The translations under genes were made by a program, and so were the position numbers. Shown in pieces: positions 45,682 through 58,060 of a DNA stretch of 64,000 bases. How positions within the stretch are numbered: position 1 is the first letter of the stretch; each line of letters opens with the position of its first letter. Under the pieces are notes generated by a model. It did no database searches. It saw nothing but the letters and a program-made list of their open reading frames with translations, and was not told the DNA's origin. Source of the stretch: Ciborinia camelliae (Eukaryota > Ascomycota > Leotiomycetes > Helotiales > Sclerotiniaceae); the NCBI GenBank assembly GCA_025890175.1, contig JANPYM010000006.1, forward strand, positions 1,882,234-1,946,233, in the 5' to 3' direction.

Positions 45682-46325
45682 CTAATTAGATTCAATAATC
45701 AAGAAGTCTTTCATTGTCGGACTGCAGTCCGGACTATTGGAGACCCTATAGACAGACTCAGTTACAGGTACAGAAGCAGTTGTGGATGAAGCCGTAGCAG
45801 GTATATCTTCAGAAGTTACCTAACAAGCAGTCAATATACAGAATGGTTTAGAGCAATTGTATCGTGGAGATATTGTAATTTACCCCTTTCTGCCTCTGCT
45901 CGTGAGAATCTTCTGCTTCTACGAGCCATTTCATTGGGGTGTATCTTTGTTCCCGTGTTGAAATATCCTCAAGAACTCAGCTGCAGCACGTGCAGACCCG
46001 GACCAGACCAACCACTCATCTTGTACCAAGTCATCGTGCTTAAAGCTAGGAGTTTTGGAGATTTAGATTTCTCGGGTTGCTTCATTTCCAAGTCATCTGC
46101 CGCACCTTCAGTGTCATACGTCCTAATATTGTCAATGATGTACCCAAGAAACCAATGGTTGCTCTCATGTACGTACTTAGAATGGAGATTCTTGCCTACA
46201 GACTTCTCAACACGTCGATCTAGTTTTGCAGACGTTTCTATGTCAGCCACTGGGCGAACCGTGATGGCAGGGTCTTCTATTGGAACCGCTAATCGGAGGA
46301 AAATCAAGAAATGGGAAGAAATCAA
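45682..46325 (-). CDS. Unrecognised gene with two apparent frameshifts and no clear start codon
   Basis: The main frame reads LAVPIEDPAITVRPVADI...VHESNHWFLGYIIDN...STMTWYK up to about 46020. Two single-base insertions, at CAAGATGAG (near 46017) and in ACACCCCAATG (near 45941), would extend it. The extension is EWLVWSGSARAAAEFLRIFQ, HGNKDTP and MKWLVEAEDSHEQRQKG. A 64-bp intron (45883-45820; donor GTAAAT, acceptor GTTAG) then joins a 45-codon Ser/Thr-rich last exon ending at 45682. Continuity across three segments and a splice supports a real gene or recent relic. No in-frame ATG precedes the conserved part; the upstream sequence looks like a CA-rich leader. No family is recognised. Confidence 0.5.
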
Positions 46326-47042
46326 GATTTGAGGAAAGTTTAAGAGGTGTGAAGAGATAGTTGTGTAATTGTGTAGCTGAAAGGTTGAAGAGGTGGTGGT
46401 TGGTGTAAGATAATTTGTGGGGATTCCAAGTAAAAGATACCTAGGTAGGTATTTATTATTGGTCTGGAATCAACCGATTTTTCAAGTTTTCATCCATTCT
46501 ATTATGTGATTCGCTTCAATATTCATCTTCGCCCTCCAGAGGTCATCTTTGTTTATATGGAAACCAAAATAAACCTCGTTACCTACCTAGTAGGTAACTC
46601 CGTCTTTTGAATACGTATTTATCTTCAAATTCAAGCTTCATGCTTCGTCACATGGAAATGTTTGATCCGATATCAGTATATTTTATGAGCTGTTGATTTC
46701 TCAAAGCAATTGGAACTATCAGATATTCTTTCCTCCTATAATTCCGATCATCTTCATACATGACATGCTGCGTAAAATACATAGGTAGTCTAGCAGGCAA
46801 TATTGTATCTTCATACTTCATTCGCCACATCGTGTAGTTTGACCTCCCACAATATAAAGCCCTCGAACATATGCTCAGCATATTTTTATTCCGACGTCTT
46901 TAGACTGCCCATAGAAGGTGGTTCAAACTTGTAAATAATCAACCTCCATCCCATTTAGGCGAGACCTACCACGTTTGAATTGTCCCACCACATATCAAAC
47001 GTCCTAATATAAAGCAAAGTTAGCTACCAATCAATAAATAAT
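46326..47042. other. Intergenic, no gene seen
   Basis: Possible leader of the frameshifted gene (to about 46430) and 3' flank of the coiled-coil gene. The ORF at 46648-46881 lacks coding features. Confidence 0.5.
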
Positions 47043-49790
47043 CTATAATTTGCACCGACCTATAATTTGCACCGACCTATCAAGAGCCGTATCATCATGA
47101 CCCCATTCACCCCCTGGCTCACTACCATCGCCCGCTTCTTCATTATCCTGTACGCAATATTAGTTTCTAATCACCACAACATAGGTAGCGTGCACTCACT
47201 GCCGTCTCCTCTGCATAGCCACGATATTCCACGTCCCTATCAATGTGTATGATCTTTTCCTGAAGTGCCTCTAATTGAGATATCCAACAATCAACTTCCT
47301 CACTTGCATCAACCACCTCTCGCTGCTGATGTTCGCTCCAAAAGTCCAAAATAGAATTGAAGAGTATAAGGGCCTCCCCACGACAGTTTTGGGAAGCAGT
47401 GCTATCATTGATAACTTGAACAGTCTTAATATTGGCATAGTGGTCTAATGCCTGGCGTACTTTCATAGGATAGTTCGTGGCATCGCGATCTACAGACGTA
47501 CCGTATATGTCAAAGTAGAGATCTTTGTCTGCAGTTCCCGATAGATAGAAAAGTTTGAAAAGCGCAGCATCTGTATGGAGATAAGCTCGGTGACAGCGGT
47601 CATTTCCTTCCCTGATTATTTTATGATTGGCACGACCCCTCTCCTGACCGAGATAGATGGTGGATCTGGCATGCTCGAAAAATCTTTTGCGAACCGCCAC
47701 TCCGACCTCAATGAGGGGTTCCACTATGATACGCTCTTTTTCAAGAACTTTTACTTTGCCTTCTAGCTCTTCTACTCTACCATTGAGCCTCGTGACCTTA
47801 TAACGCTCCTCGTGAAGCTCTTTTTCAATATTGGCGGATTGGCGAGGTTTGTTTGTAGCAATATCCATGAAAAGCATATCCCTGTGCTCTCTAACAGATA
47901 CCAAGCCCCTTCTCGACTCGGATAATTCTTGCTCAAGCACTCTTATCTTGAATTCAAGAGCTTCAACCTTGCCCTGCATGACAGTCTTTTCCCGAGCTAC
48001 CGCTCGAGCTCCAGGAGAAGGTTTTTTGATGTTCAAATTCTTTTCAAGCCTTCTTATATTTTCCTTGAGCTCGAATGTCTCGGCTTCAAATGAAATTGCA
48101 GAGTATTCCATTAAGCGTAGAGAGGCTGAAACCCGTCGCTTAGTTTCTGCTGCCTTACCAAGCTCGTCCCAATACCATTCACATCGTCTGCGAAGAATCG
48201 CGTTGCTTATTCGAATCCGCTTCATAATCTTGCATAGCTTTTTCGCACCCTCTGAAAGGTATCGATAGTTTGTGATGTCTTCCAGCGTTGGGGGTTGTAA
48301 TGTTTCGAATCGGAATTTATTCTTGATTGAGGACTCCTCGTCATCGACTACAAAGCCTCTGTGAATCTGGTCATGCATATCTTTTTCATAAGCAACAATA
48401 CTGCATTGGTAACGTATTATCAATTCTAGTTCCTCTGCATGTCCAGTTATGACTTCTGGTGGCAACTGCGGTCTTTCTTTTGCGGATGTAGATTTCAATG
48501 ACTCAATTTCATCCCGCAGATCAGCCACTTCTTTTTTAAGACCCGATGATGTCTCACACAACACTGAGTTCTCTTTCCGAAATTTTTCCAACTCCTTGTT
48601 GCGATTCGTCTTCAAATTGCTGTTCTCAAACTTGATTGCTTCGTATTTCTTCGTAAGATCTACTAGAGCCTTCTGATGCTCAGCTTTTAACTGTTCGATG
48701 ACTTTTTGTGACTGGGCTTTCATCCTTTGAAACGTATCCTCTTGATAGGGCTTCCAATCGATTACGTTTGAGTCTGGTGTTGTTTCAACTTTCTGGTCTG
48801 TTTTGGAATCGATGACCATGCTTGCTGCTCGAACTGAACTGTCTAGTTCAGCGGCCAATGAGAACTGGGTTTGAACTGGCATGGGCTCAGCCGGTGGAAC
48901 ATAGCCTGCCTTTAATGGCGTTGGAGCCGCTTCTTCTGTGGAATTTTGGGATGCGGTCTTCTTCTTCTTCTTCGATTTCTTCTTTTTCGGCTTGGATTCT
49001 TCGCTGCAATCGGCTTTAGAAGGAGTTGTTTCACAACTAGCATCCTCATCTTTGAGAGGTATATCATCTGCGAGTGGGGTTTCATCCACAACAAGTCGAG
49101 TTTCACCGGAATTTGTAAGCTGATGTGGGCTTAACGTAGTATATTGGCTACTGGTGTCTCTTGTATTATGTACGATACTTGCGGATTCTGCAGTGATATT
49201 CTGTGCTATATGAACGTCCCTGTTATCAATAGCTGGGTGTCCGACAACTTGGCCGCTAGAGTTCTCCAATGGTAGATTCTTCGGAATGTCGTTGGATACA
49301 TTATCCACGCGATGTAAAGAGTTGCCCAAAGTAGAGTCCCCACCCATATGCGCGTCCAGTTCCACCGCTAAATCATTAGTATAGTTAGTCGTTATAACTC
49401 CCATTGAAAGAATAGAATCGCTTGTGACATCTGTGGGGGGTTCATACCTGAATAATTTGAAGACTGGGAAGCACTGAATTCTTCTCTATTTTCCATCACC
49501 AAGGACTGGGCTTCTAGCTCGCTGTTTGATTTATCGACGGGATGAAGGGTCGAGAATCTGAGGTTCTCTATAATTGAGGTGATAGCATTGGAACAAGTGA
49601 AAATTTCCTCCAAATGCCCCCTATCTTGAAGAATCTCGAAAGTTATTCCATCGGTAAGACTCCCCTTTAAATTCATGAGCATTGCTTCTATAGCCCAGAG
49701 GTGCGCAGGCTGATTTGCCAGAGATTGATTCTCCTCGATGTATGCCTTTATAGCTGCGAGTCGAATCGCAAATTCTGTTAGTGCTGCCAT
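47043..49790 (-). CDS. Large coiled-coil protein, third member of the local family
   Basis: Exons are 49790-49448, 49367-47200 and 47147-47043, giving 871 residues. Intron 1 (79 bp) has donor GTATGA and acceptor TTTAG. Intron 2 (52 bp) has donor GTGAGT, an ACTAAT branch and acceptor GTACAG, and its splicing leads to an in-frame stop. If intron 2 is retained the protein ends at 47167 instead. MAALTEFAIRLAAIKAYIEENQ opens a helical N-terminal domain. A Lys-rich block (KPKKKKSKKKKK) is near residue 270. Coiled coils span about residues 355-420 and 500-690. The C-terminal domain VAVRKRFFEHARSTIYL...IIREGNDRCHRAYLHTDAALFKLFY matches the two relatives at 40.6 and 42.9 kb. The function is unknown. 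Confidence 0.8.
47044..47077 (-). repeat. 17-bp tandem duplication in the last exon
   Basis: TATAATTTGCACCGACC (plus strand) occurs at 47044-47060 and 47061-47077. Being 17 bp, it changes the C-terminal frame and places the proposed stop codon in the second copy. Confidence 0.85.
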
Positions 49791-52701
49791 ATTGCATATA
49801 ACCTGTCTTGGCTCCCGCTTCAATATCGCATAGAGTGACAGTAATTATAGAGGCTATCGACTTCTCGGTGTTTGAGATTTGAAGCTTTTGCGACAATAGA
49901 AGCCCTTGGGATAATTGATTAGAATGGAATGAACAAATCAGAGGATATGGAATTCAATAGATATCAAATCAATGGTGCCGTGAAAATCTAATCAACTGAA
50001 AAGATTGAGGTTTATGGAATCTGGGCTATCTTAGAGTAATGTCTTTTTTTGGCTTAAAGGACTCGAATAAATTGGGATCGTAGGGTGGGATGGGTGGTTT
50101 TTTGGTTGTCTCGCATGTCGCGTAGATGGTAAATTTGCAATCAGTCTGGGAAGTTGAGCTAGGCGAACCTTAACCTTCAGCCTTCCCACAATTCACTTTC
50201 ATTAACCTTATATCCACCTATTATATATTATAATAACTCCAATAAAAGCAACTCGGATATGCTAAGTCCGTGAGATGCAGTAAATAAGAATTCGGGGCCG
50301 AGATAGAGATACCTAGTCGACGATATTTTGAATATGATATACGGTAGGTAATCACCCAAACTTTTCATAACTTGACTTCCCCGCCTGCTTAGATAGTTTA
50401 TAAGTTGATGTGACAAATCAGGCTGTACTATATGAAACTCCCACCCAGTTAACTCTCCGACAAGAGTGAATCACTGTTGTCGACAGATAGTAAACCAGAA
50501 TCGCAAAGTGAAAATCTTGATTCTCCCTCCAATTAACATATCATCTTCCTCCACCATGCGCTACGCAGATGGAGAGAAAATGAGAACCGGAGAGAAGAGG
50601 GGCCGAAGACGGCAGAGTAGCAGAAAGGAGAAGAGTGACAGATGGGTGGAGAGGGAAAGAAGAGAAGAAGTGGAAAGTATAACTAGGTAGGTATTCGCTT
50701 CCATTGAAGCACTTGTAACCATCCAGTCATTCGAAACCTCCCCAGCAACACCATACTTGTGGACATTTAGAGGAGTGATATCCCCGGTATACCCAGGTTT
50801 TTGACTGCCTATCCCTTCGTCTCTTAAAACTTAGAAGAGAAGAAAATAAATAAACCCGTGAAAGTGAAATAATAGGGCAAGTAATAAGAGTGGGAAAATC
50901 AAACCATGGAATGTTAAACCAAAGATTTTGTGGTTGATATAGAAATCAGCATGTGATTAATCCTAGCCAATAAGATCCCTAGTTCCGATGAAAGGAGGTG
51001 AATCACCTGATGCGAGACAGTAATTGATCAACTTCGACACGTACTCCCATCGATAGATCGATTTGTAATATGAAGACGGCACGGAATATCCAAGATATCT
51101 TCGAAATCTCTTCAAATTACTTTCCAAATGCCTATTTTAGTAATATACGTATTGCAACAGCTCTTCGTCTTTTATTTCACATCGTTAGAATCTAGGAGAG
51201 TGATGATACGGGGCATAAACGAGTGTTAATCGCGGGTAAGTCCGTCGAGGGCCTGAAACCAAATCCCTCGCATAACACCCCATATCAGAGTATTCTGCTA
51301 TCTATTCTAGGAGCTGGGATGGCAGAGCTTCAGGGTCTATATTTCGCCAATCTAGATGTCGACTCGGGTAAAAGAAAGACTTGATTGTACGCCCTCATTG
51401 GTCCCCTCCCCTCTTGATTCTTGGACAAAACGATTTGATTTGATTGCAGACTCAAGGCAGCAAGAAAAGATGCAGATATTATCACCGCCAAGGTCGTTTT
51501 AAATGAGGTTCGTGATAATCAATCTTCTCGCGAAATAATTGGTCAAAACCCGAGGATTGCAGCCCGCTCTCTGTTGTTACATTTTTTTCAAGAGCCTCAT
51601 CAATTTGACGTTGTCTTGAAAGTTTCTGGTGGCTGCATGAGCTGAAGCTTGGCGTAATTTGAAGTCTCAAGATAGAATGCCATCAAACACAGAAGAATCA
51701 CGTGAATATCATCTGAGCCAGAACATGGTTGGTTCGCTAACCGGTTATTGCTGACTGGCTCATTCATCCTTCAGCTCCTAGTAATAAGGGAAAAACCATA
51801 ATTTAACATCGACCTTTCCCATTCATGGTGAAGACAAGCCCCATACCACTCAAAATGTGGCGGCGATTCGCTCCACGTGGTAGATTTATTAATTGCATGC
51901 AATGCTAGGCTTCGGTAATGGCATGGATACGAGCCTCGTGGCTTCGTGAGCATCCCTTTTTCTGACAAAAATGTGGGTTGGGTTATTGCTTTTTAGATGA
52001 TGGCGTTTGGATAATAAAGTCAGGCTTTCTTTTATTCCCTATTGCAGAACATTAAAAGATTTGGTGTGGCATTATTTAGGCAACGATGTTTGGATCCTCA
52101 ACGTATGATTGGTTGAGCAGGAAGCATGCCCTTCATGTGAAGGAAAACGTAAAAATAGCAAGAAGGCGTTCTATAATATTGACAGCTTTTTTAACCAAAG
52201 ATTTCTATAGTTTTGCGTCGAGTACCATCATAACACAATACACACTCTAGGCGAGGCTGTTGCTTGGAATGTGATCTGGAAGTTTTTCCTTCGCTGGCGG
52301 GCTACCCCTCCCGCCTTACGGCCAGGTAAGGTGCTGAATAGAATCCCACCCCTGCGATATCATTTCGAGGCATGGAAACGTCACACAACTCAGCCTCCAG
52401 CCATCTAGAAAATCTCCATTTGAATGAGTTTAACCCTTGCTCATAGAGTCTCGGCATCCACCCGTCTTTCTGGTTGGTGGAGAATGCCGCAGAAGGGGCA
52501 TGCTTCTGTAGCCAGATGTCTTCTCTTATTAATTGAGACTTCCCCCCCTCAACTTAGAAAAGAGATGTCAATATTTCGTTCGCACAGCCAACAAAGATTG
52601 ATTGGAAGAAATTCACTGACATCCATCAACCTCTTATCACGAAAGAATCCTTAACCGAGGAAAATAACACCCCTCCCAACCTAACCCCATAGCCTTTCAT
52701 T
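49791..52701. other. Long intergenic region, no convincing gene
   Basis: Contains only short ORFs without coding features (for example 50466-50690, purine-rich, and 51482-51670). The last 400 bases, with CCTCCC and AACACCCCTCCC runs, look like the promoter and leader of the HET-like gene at 52702. Confidence 0.45.
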
Positions 52702-55058
52702 ATGTCAACGCAGGTAGATATTAACCATCAATTTGATGGGCAAATGCATTGGTTCAAACAGTTTCGTTACACGAACCCTACCTTGAGAGATACAGAAAAG
52801 GCGGGCCCCCTCGAACCAGTACCTACCCATTTCCACAGAGATATTCTGAACCGGGAGACATGGCGACCTCGAGATCTCCTCAGATATATCTCTCCTTTCT
52901 ATGGCAAGCCATATCACATGATCGTCCAAGCTGCTTCCGGTCCAAATACCCAGCCCCAAGGAGAATGGAGACGGCGACGGGTTGGAGGAAACGCGCCTAC
53001 ACTTATGCGGGTATCCTCATGGGCTATCGGAAATAAACTCGAATCCGCCGAAGACTATGCCTTGGCCATCGGAAGATCCATTCTCGTCCTCCCTATCATA
53101 ATGTTTATCGTCGTATATCCAATGTTTACTAATGGCGCTGGAAGGGACAGTGGCAAATATACCAAGTTCCCACACAGATGCTACGAGTACCCAAAGCATG
53201 CGCTGAATCAACTAGATGCTGCCCCAAATGCACCGGAATGGGTTAAGGGGCAGCGGAAAGATGATGGAGATAAAACCTATATAATTAAAGGCACGCAAGA
53301 TCGTCTTTTGCGACCTCGTGCGTTGGTTGTCTTCCGTAACAATAAGTGGGAAGTAGTCGAAGACGGGAGCTTCTCTGGACCATATATATTTATCAGTTTT
53401 GCAGCTGCCCAATACCAGAAGCCCTGTCCAACGGACGAAAACCCCGGAGGAACCGAACTAAATCAGGAAGCTATTGATCAAAGAGCGAGAAAGCTTGCCC
53501 TGCATTATGGGATGGAGGCATATTGGGCAGATTTTCATGTGAATATTACTATTGAACCACCCTGATAATAACCCACCACTGACTCAAAACTAGTGTAGAG
53601 CAAAATTACAACCGGAGGCTACTGATGATGTTCATCGCTTTTGTGATGTTACTCGTGGGGCCGAAAAGGTTTGTGTCGTGTTACCGGACGATGCTCCAAA
53701 ACGTCTAGTCTTTTTCGGTCAGCGTCTCTGGTGTCTACCAGAGGTCTTACTTGCCCGAGATCACAAAGTCAGTATTTGTACCCCTGACCTCAAAAATAAG
53801 GATGGCGTGGATAAAATAGAAGTCGTTGATATCATGGAGTTTACTCATCGATCCTGGGCGAGAACTCTCACAACAAATGATGAAATTATCCGCGATTGGA
53901 ATGATGAGATTTTCCGCTTATTGGCAGAACATTATACCGGCTCATTGACGCTAAGCCGACTTGAGCTGATTCAAGTTGCACTTCGAGCTTTAAAATCTAG
54001 ACAGTATACCGAGTTCCAACGCGGCGATATAGCATATGCTCTAATGACACTACTCACGAAGCGCCCTCGCATGGATCCTACTGATACGGAAGAACAAGCT
54101 CTTGCACGATTATCACTGGCCAATGACAGTGACCAAATCGTCGAGCGTATGGCTTGTATGGATGGCATCCGTATGAAAGGTAAACCTGCGTGGTTTAATC
54201 TTGAAGATGATCTTGGAGCCAATATGTGGGATATCCAGCCACTTTGCCAGGTAGCAGGCGTCTGCCACGATGGTTCCTTGATTCTGGATGGTGCCCATGC
54301 AATTTCCATTCGTTGGAAGGATATTCCAAGAATTTGTTCCCTCAGAAGAGTGTCCTGGAAGAAGCTCGGCGCTGATATAGCGTTGAGATCTGGACCATTC
54401 TGGTTTATTGCGGGTATCAGCTGTGTGGCCGCCGGTGGATCGACCCTGGGATTGGGAGCCTTCTTTTTGGTGTTGGCCATTATTTTGTTGCTCACAGCAC
54501 CCCTCTCTGTGCAGATTCTCCATGGTGGGAAAGTTTGTATGTAATATCTCATCACCCGGAGTCCAAAATACTAACAGTATAACTAGGGGGTGCCGCACCT
54601 TGGCTCATCGGCTTTGAAGGAACACTTCCAATTGAAGAGATCGAACATCTTACTTTCGGTAATGCAATTGGTCGTCTTCAATATTCACCGTCCAGCGGCC
54701 CCTACTGCACAGGCAAACCAGACGAGAGAATCGGTGCAGAACCTCGCTTCAATATTTCGGATCTTCCTCGCGGACATCGGTTATTCACACTGATTGATAC
54801 TGTAAGTTCTACCATTTATTTACTGTGAAATAGGTAGCGAAACTAACAAAATCTCAGGGCACAATGACAGTAACCATTTTCTCCGCCGAGCGCCCACCAT
54901 CTGTAGCCTTACTTGCAGGCAAAGAAGGAGGAATGTTACGCACGATACTTTGCTCCTACGAAAGATCTACAAATGGATTGCGTAAGGAATGCGTATTGAG
55001 AATGGAAACGCCAATGTGGGATGCCAGTGATGCGCTGGGGTGGGTCAAACTTACTTAA
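52702..55058 (+). CDS. HET-related multi-domain membrane protein
   Basis: Exons are 52702-53538, 53594-54536, 54587-54801 and 54858-55058, giving 731 residues. Introns of 55, 50 and 56 bp have usable borders (GTGAAT, GTATGT, GTAAGT donors; CTGAC and CTAAC branches). The frame passes smoothly across each junction, for example YWADFH|CRAKLQPEATDDVHRFCDV. That segment and RLWCLPEVLLARDHKV resemble the Trp/Asp-Cys and Arg-Leu-Trp-x-x-x-Glu landmarks of heterokaryon-incompatibility-type domains. A membrane helix may lie near residue 135 (SILVLPIIMFIVVYPMF). Two more are near residues 543-585 (FWFIAGISCVAAGG and LGAFFLVLAIILLLTAPL). The region LSRLELIQVALRAL...YALMTLLTKRPRMDPTDTEEQALARLSLANDSD is typical of a fungal family of unknown function. 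A role in allorecognition or cell death is only an analogy. Confidence 0.8.
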
Positions 55059-56994
55059 TAAGATGCGGTGAGATGTATGATAACTATGGGGTTTCTTTTG
55101 TATAATATAATGTGGTGCTGGATACGATGAGTGACTAATTCTCGGGTGTAACTGGATGGTATGGAATAGGATGGGATTTAATGACGGATGGATGATACCT
55201 ATCAGTAATGATATTGTTGTTTTTTGCTTGTTCTATATACATCTTCAAGTCTGCGATGGAAGACAATGTTTTGACTTACATTCTTCCATTTATTGTCATC
55301 ACTTTCTCATTTAATCTAATTGTCTTCTGATAATGTATTTGCCAAACACCTCATACACATTTGGCGGGAGAATTTAGTGATACCACGTTGATAACATCTT
55401 ATTTAACAAATATTAAACTTTCTATAAAATTATGATGGAGAAGTCAGAATAGATTGGAATTAATTGCTTGGCCAATCAGTTGTATAGATGGCGCCTGTTA
55501 TATATCATCTATCTACTCTTGACGTAAACTGATATCAGTCGAATTATTTTCCCGGTCGCTGGACCGTGCCCAAGGAAACTATCCCCGAACCTCGCTTGGT
55601 AATTTCTAGAAAGTGTTCCTTGTTAGTGTTTGAGAACATGCACATTGAGCGCCGTCTAAACAAACATCTTACCTCTTAAAGTTCAGGAGATGAAAGGTCT
55701 GAAAGCTCAGCTCTTTCCCTTCAAAGTTTTTTTGACTTCAACGCCAAAATAAGTACAGTATGTCGGGGCCATTTGATAGACAATTTGTGCTTGAGTAACA
55801 TAATTCCTATTGGAACCAACTGGTTCCCATGAGCGTTGGATTAGTTCTATATTTTCGGTATCATTACTTTTATGCCGCGGTTCTCTGATTTCTTTCTGGT
55901 GTCATGTTAGGAACAGTTAAAAATCAATGCATCCTACCATTGGAGGAGAAGAAGAGGAAGGGACGAGGGGGGGGGCTACTCACGTGTGTTTTTCAGGTGG
56001 AGGTATACAAAAAGAATTGGGGTGAAGATCACATCTATTCTTTTTAGTCACAGTTATTCCTGAACATATAAAGTTTGTATCCCCGCACAAGTTGAAGAAA
56101 TCAGTACTATCCCTACTACAACTATTGGAAGATCTCACTCCGGTCACATTCAAACGACGAGGCTAAAGATGTACCCATCTGCATCGCACCTAATACCGCC
56201 CGGTCAATTTTTGAGGGGAATTATTAAATCTGAATGGACACTGGTCGATGGTCCTCGCATATCTTTTAGGCATCACCTTTACGATGTAGACAACGTTACT
56301 GGGTAAGCAAGAAACACGAAAAATAAAATTTCCTATGTATGCTTGCAAGTGTAGTTGGTGGCGACGATGAACAGATTGATCTCCAATAAGAAAGAAGTAG
56401 CTAATTGATGAGTTTGCCATCTTGTCATCATTCCATGGCTCCCAAAACCTACCATTGTCATCCTTATGTATCAAATTATGCGACCCAGACGTCTCAACCC
56501 CACAACACAACAATTAATTACCTTGATAATTTTCTACTTGCCTGTTTCAAAGTAACCAGACCGATTTGGGGGCAGGCAATTCTTTCTTGACCGCCGCCTG
56601 TCTCGACAAAGAGAGAATTCTAAATTAGAAGTTTCAAGTCCGAAAAGGTTTGTTCATGTACGTCTGTAAGCAAGGTATGCCTCTCGATGCCTACAATTAG
56701 GATCTGTTTCTGGGGTATGATGGGAGTAGTAGGTGATCTATATTCAATTTCCAATACAAGTGGTAGGAATTCTAGCACATATTCCATTCTCCATCAGCAT
56801 TAGTATAAGTACACAAACTTGAACTTTCAATTGAGTATTTTGAAGCTTCTTAGCTGTTGAACATACATTCCATTCTTCATCTTTTCCAGTTTGTCTGTCT
56901 TCTTCCTCTGTTACAATTATCCTCTTTCTCAAATACATTCACGATCTCCGCAACATCAAAGCAAAGTCAAGCATCAAACCCATCTTTAGAAAAT
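55059..56994. other. Intergenic, no gene seen
   Basis: 3' flank of the HET-like gene, a G-run (GGGGGGG near 55970) and A+T-rich sequence. From 56857 an in-frame hydrophobic extension upstream of ATG 56995 is CT-rich and taken as leader rather than signal peptide. Confidence 0.45.
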
Positions 56995-58060
56995 ATGTCA
57001 CAACCTCAGTTACCGACCCAGCCACCTAAAGATACATGGCGTTCCGGCACACACCTGTTCCATAGAAAATTGGAAGATATTTACTTACTGTCAAATGGAA
57101 TCAGGTTTAACTGGAATAATGATGATAATGCGATATTTGAGAAAGTTACCAATGAAGATAATCTCCATAAACTACCCTCAAAGTCAAGAATCGATTTAAA
57201 ACCTTCAATCCGCAAAATCATCCCTTTGCTTAATATGCAACAATATGAAGGATTGAGATCATCTGTCGGTTTTCAAACTGCTATGGAGATAATTTATCGA
57301 AAGATCTTCCAAAAGTTTAGAAGAATTCTAAGTCCCAAAGACGGTTCGCAGAGGTTAAGTTCCAAACGTAGGCCAGTTTCAAATTCGATCAGGTCAAACT
57401 CGAATAAAAACATCCCCAATTCTTCCGGGGAATCCCTTCTCGCATATCCATCCATTTCAGAATCCACTTTCAATTTCGACCTCCTTGGAATTGATCACAA
57501 CCCTACTCATGTATCTTTATCAACGTTCGGTATCAAATTTCTGACCCGGAAAACTCCTACTCGATACTTTTGCCACATCTCTTATCTCTAAAGCTCTCTC
57601 CAAACCCCCATTCTAGGACTAGCTCGTCCAAACACTCTCTAGAGTTTTTATCCTGTGATTCATTTAGGCCAGATCTTCAAACAACTCATGGACACTCGCC
57701 GCCTAGGGCTTTCTTAGCCTCAGCTCAAGCGTCGATAGCATCAGGTTCTCCTGATAAAACTGAAGGAATGTCATTTGAAGATATTCTAAAAGCATACATG
57801 ATGATGCTTCTGAAATACGGAAATCATCCCCAGAGGATTTGGAAAGAAGGGATGAGCTCCTTGAGCATATCAATATTCTCGTCACTCTCGTCCAAAACAA
57901 TCCAACCTCGCGGAATACTACAAGCGCATTGAGCAGCACTGCCAAGAAAAAAGAGCAAAGATGCCAGAAGAGAAAGATGAAAGGGAATCAGACCTCATTC
58001 AATTCTCCGATGAATCATGAGTCAAACACCAGAAGTGAGCCTCTTCGAGCTTCTATTTGA
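56995..58060 (+). CDS. Hypothetical disordered protein with two apparent frameshifts
   Basis: Start chosen at AAATATGTC (56995, MSQPQLPTQPPKDTWRSGTHLF). Frame one continues with RKLEDIYLLSNGIRFNWNNDDN to stop 57591. Before that, a one-base gain near CGATACTTTTGCC (57560-57572) would continue the protein as LPHLLSLKLSPNPHSRTSS...GMSFEDILKAYMMMLLKYGNHP. A second one-base gain at ATCATCCCCAG (57826-57836) would continue as EDLERRDELLEHINILVTLVQNN to stop 58060, giving about 355 residues. Both sites are homopolymers (TTTT, CCCC). The tail has a short amphipathic coil and a Lys-rich segment. No domain is recognised. If the shifts are real the gene is a pseudogene. Confidence 0.5.

Noticed and set aside
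50466..50690. 74-codon Arg/Glu-rich ORF
   Set aside because: Low-complexity purine tract with no upstream leader or downstream exon.
56857..56994. Signal-peptide-like start MNIHSILHLFQFVCLLPLL for the 57 kb gene
   Set aside because: The composition is that of a pyrimidine-rich leader, and ATG 56995 has better context. It is kept only as an alternative.
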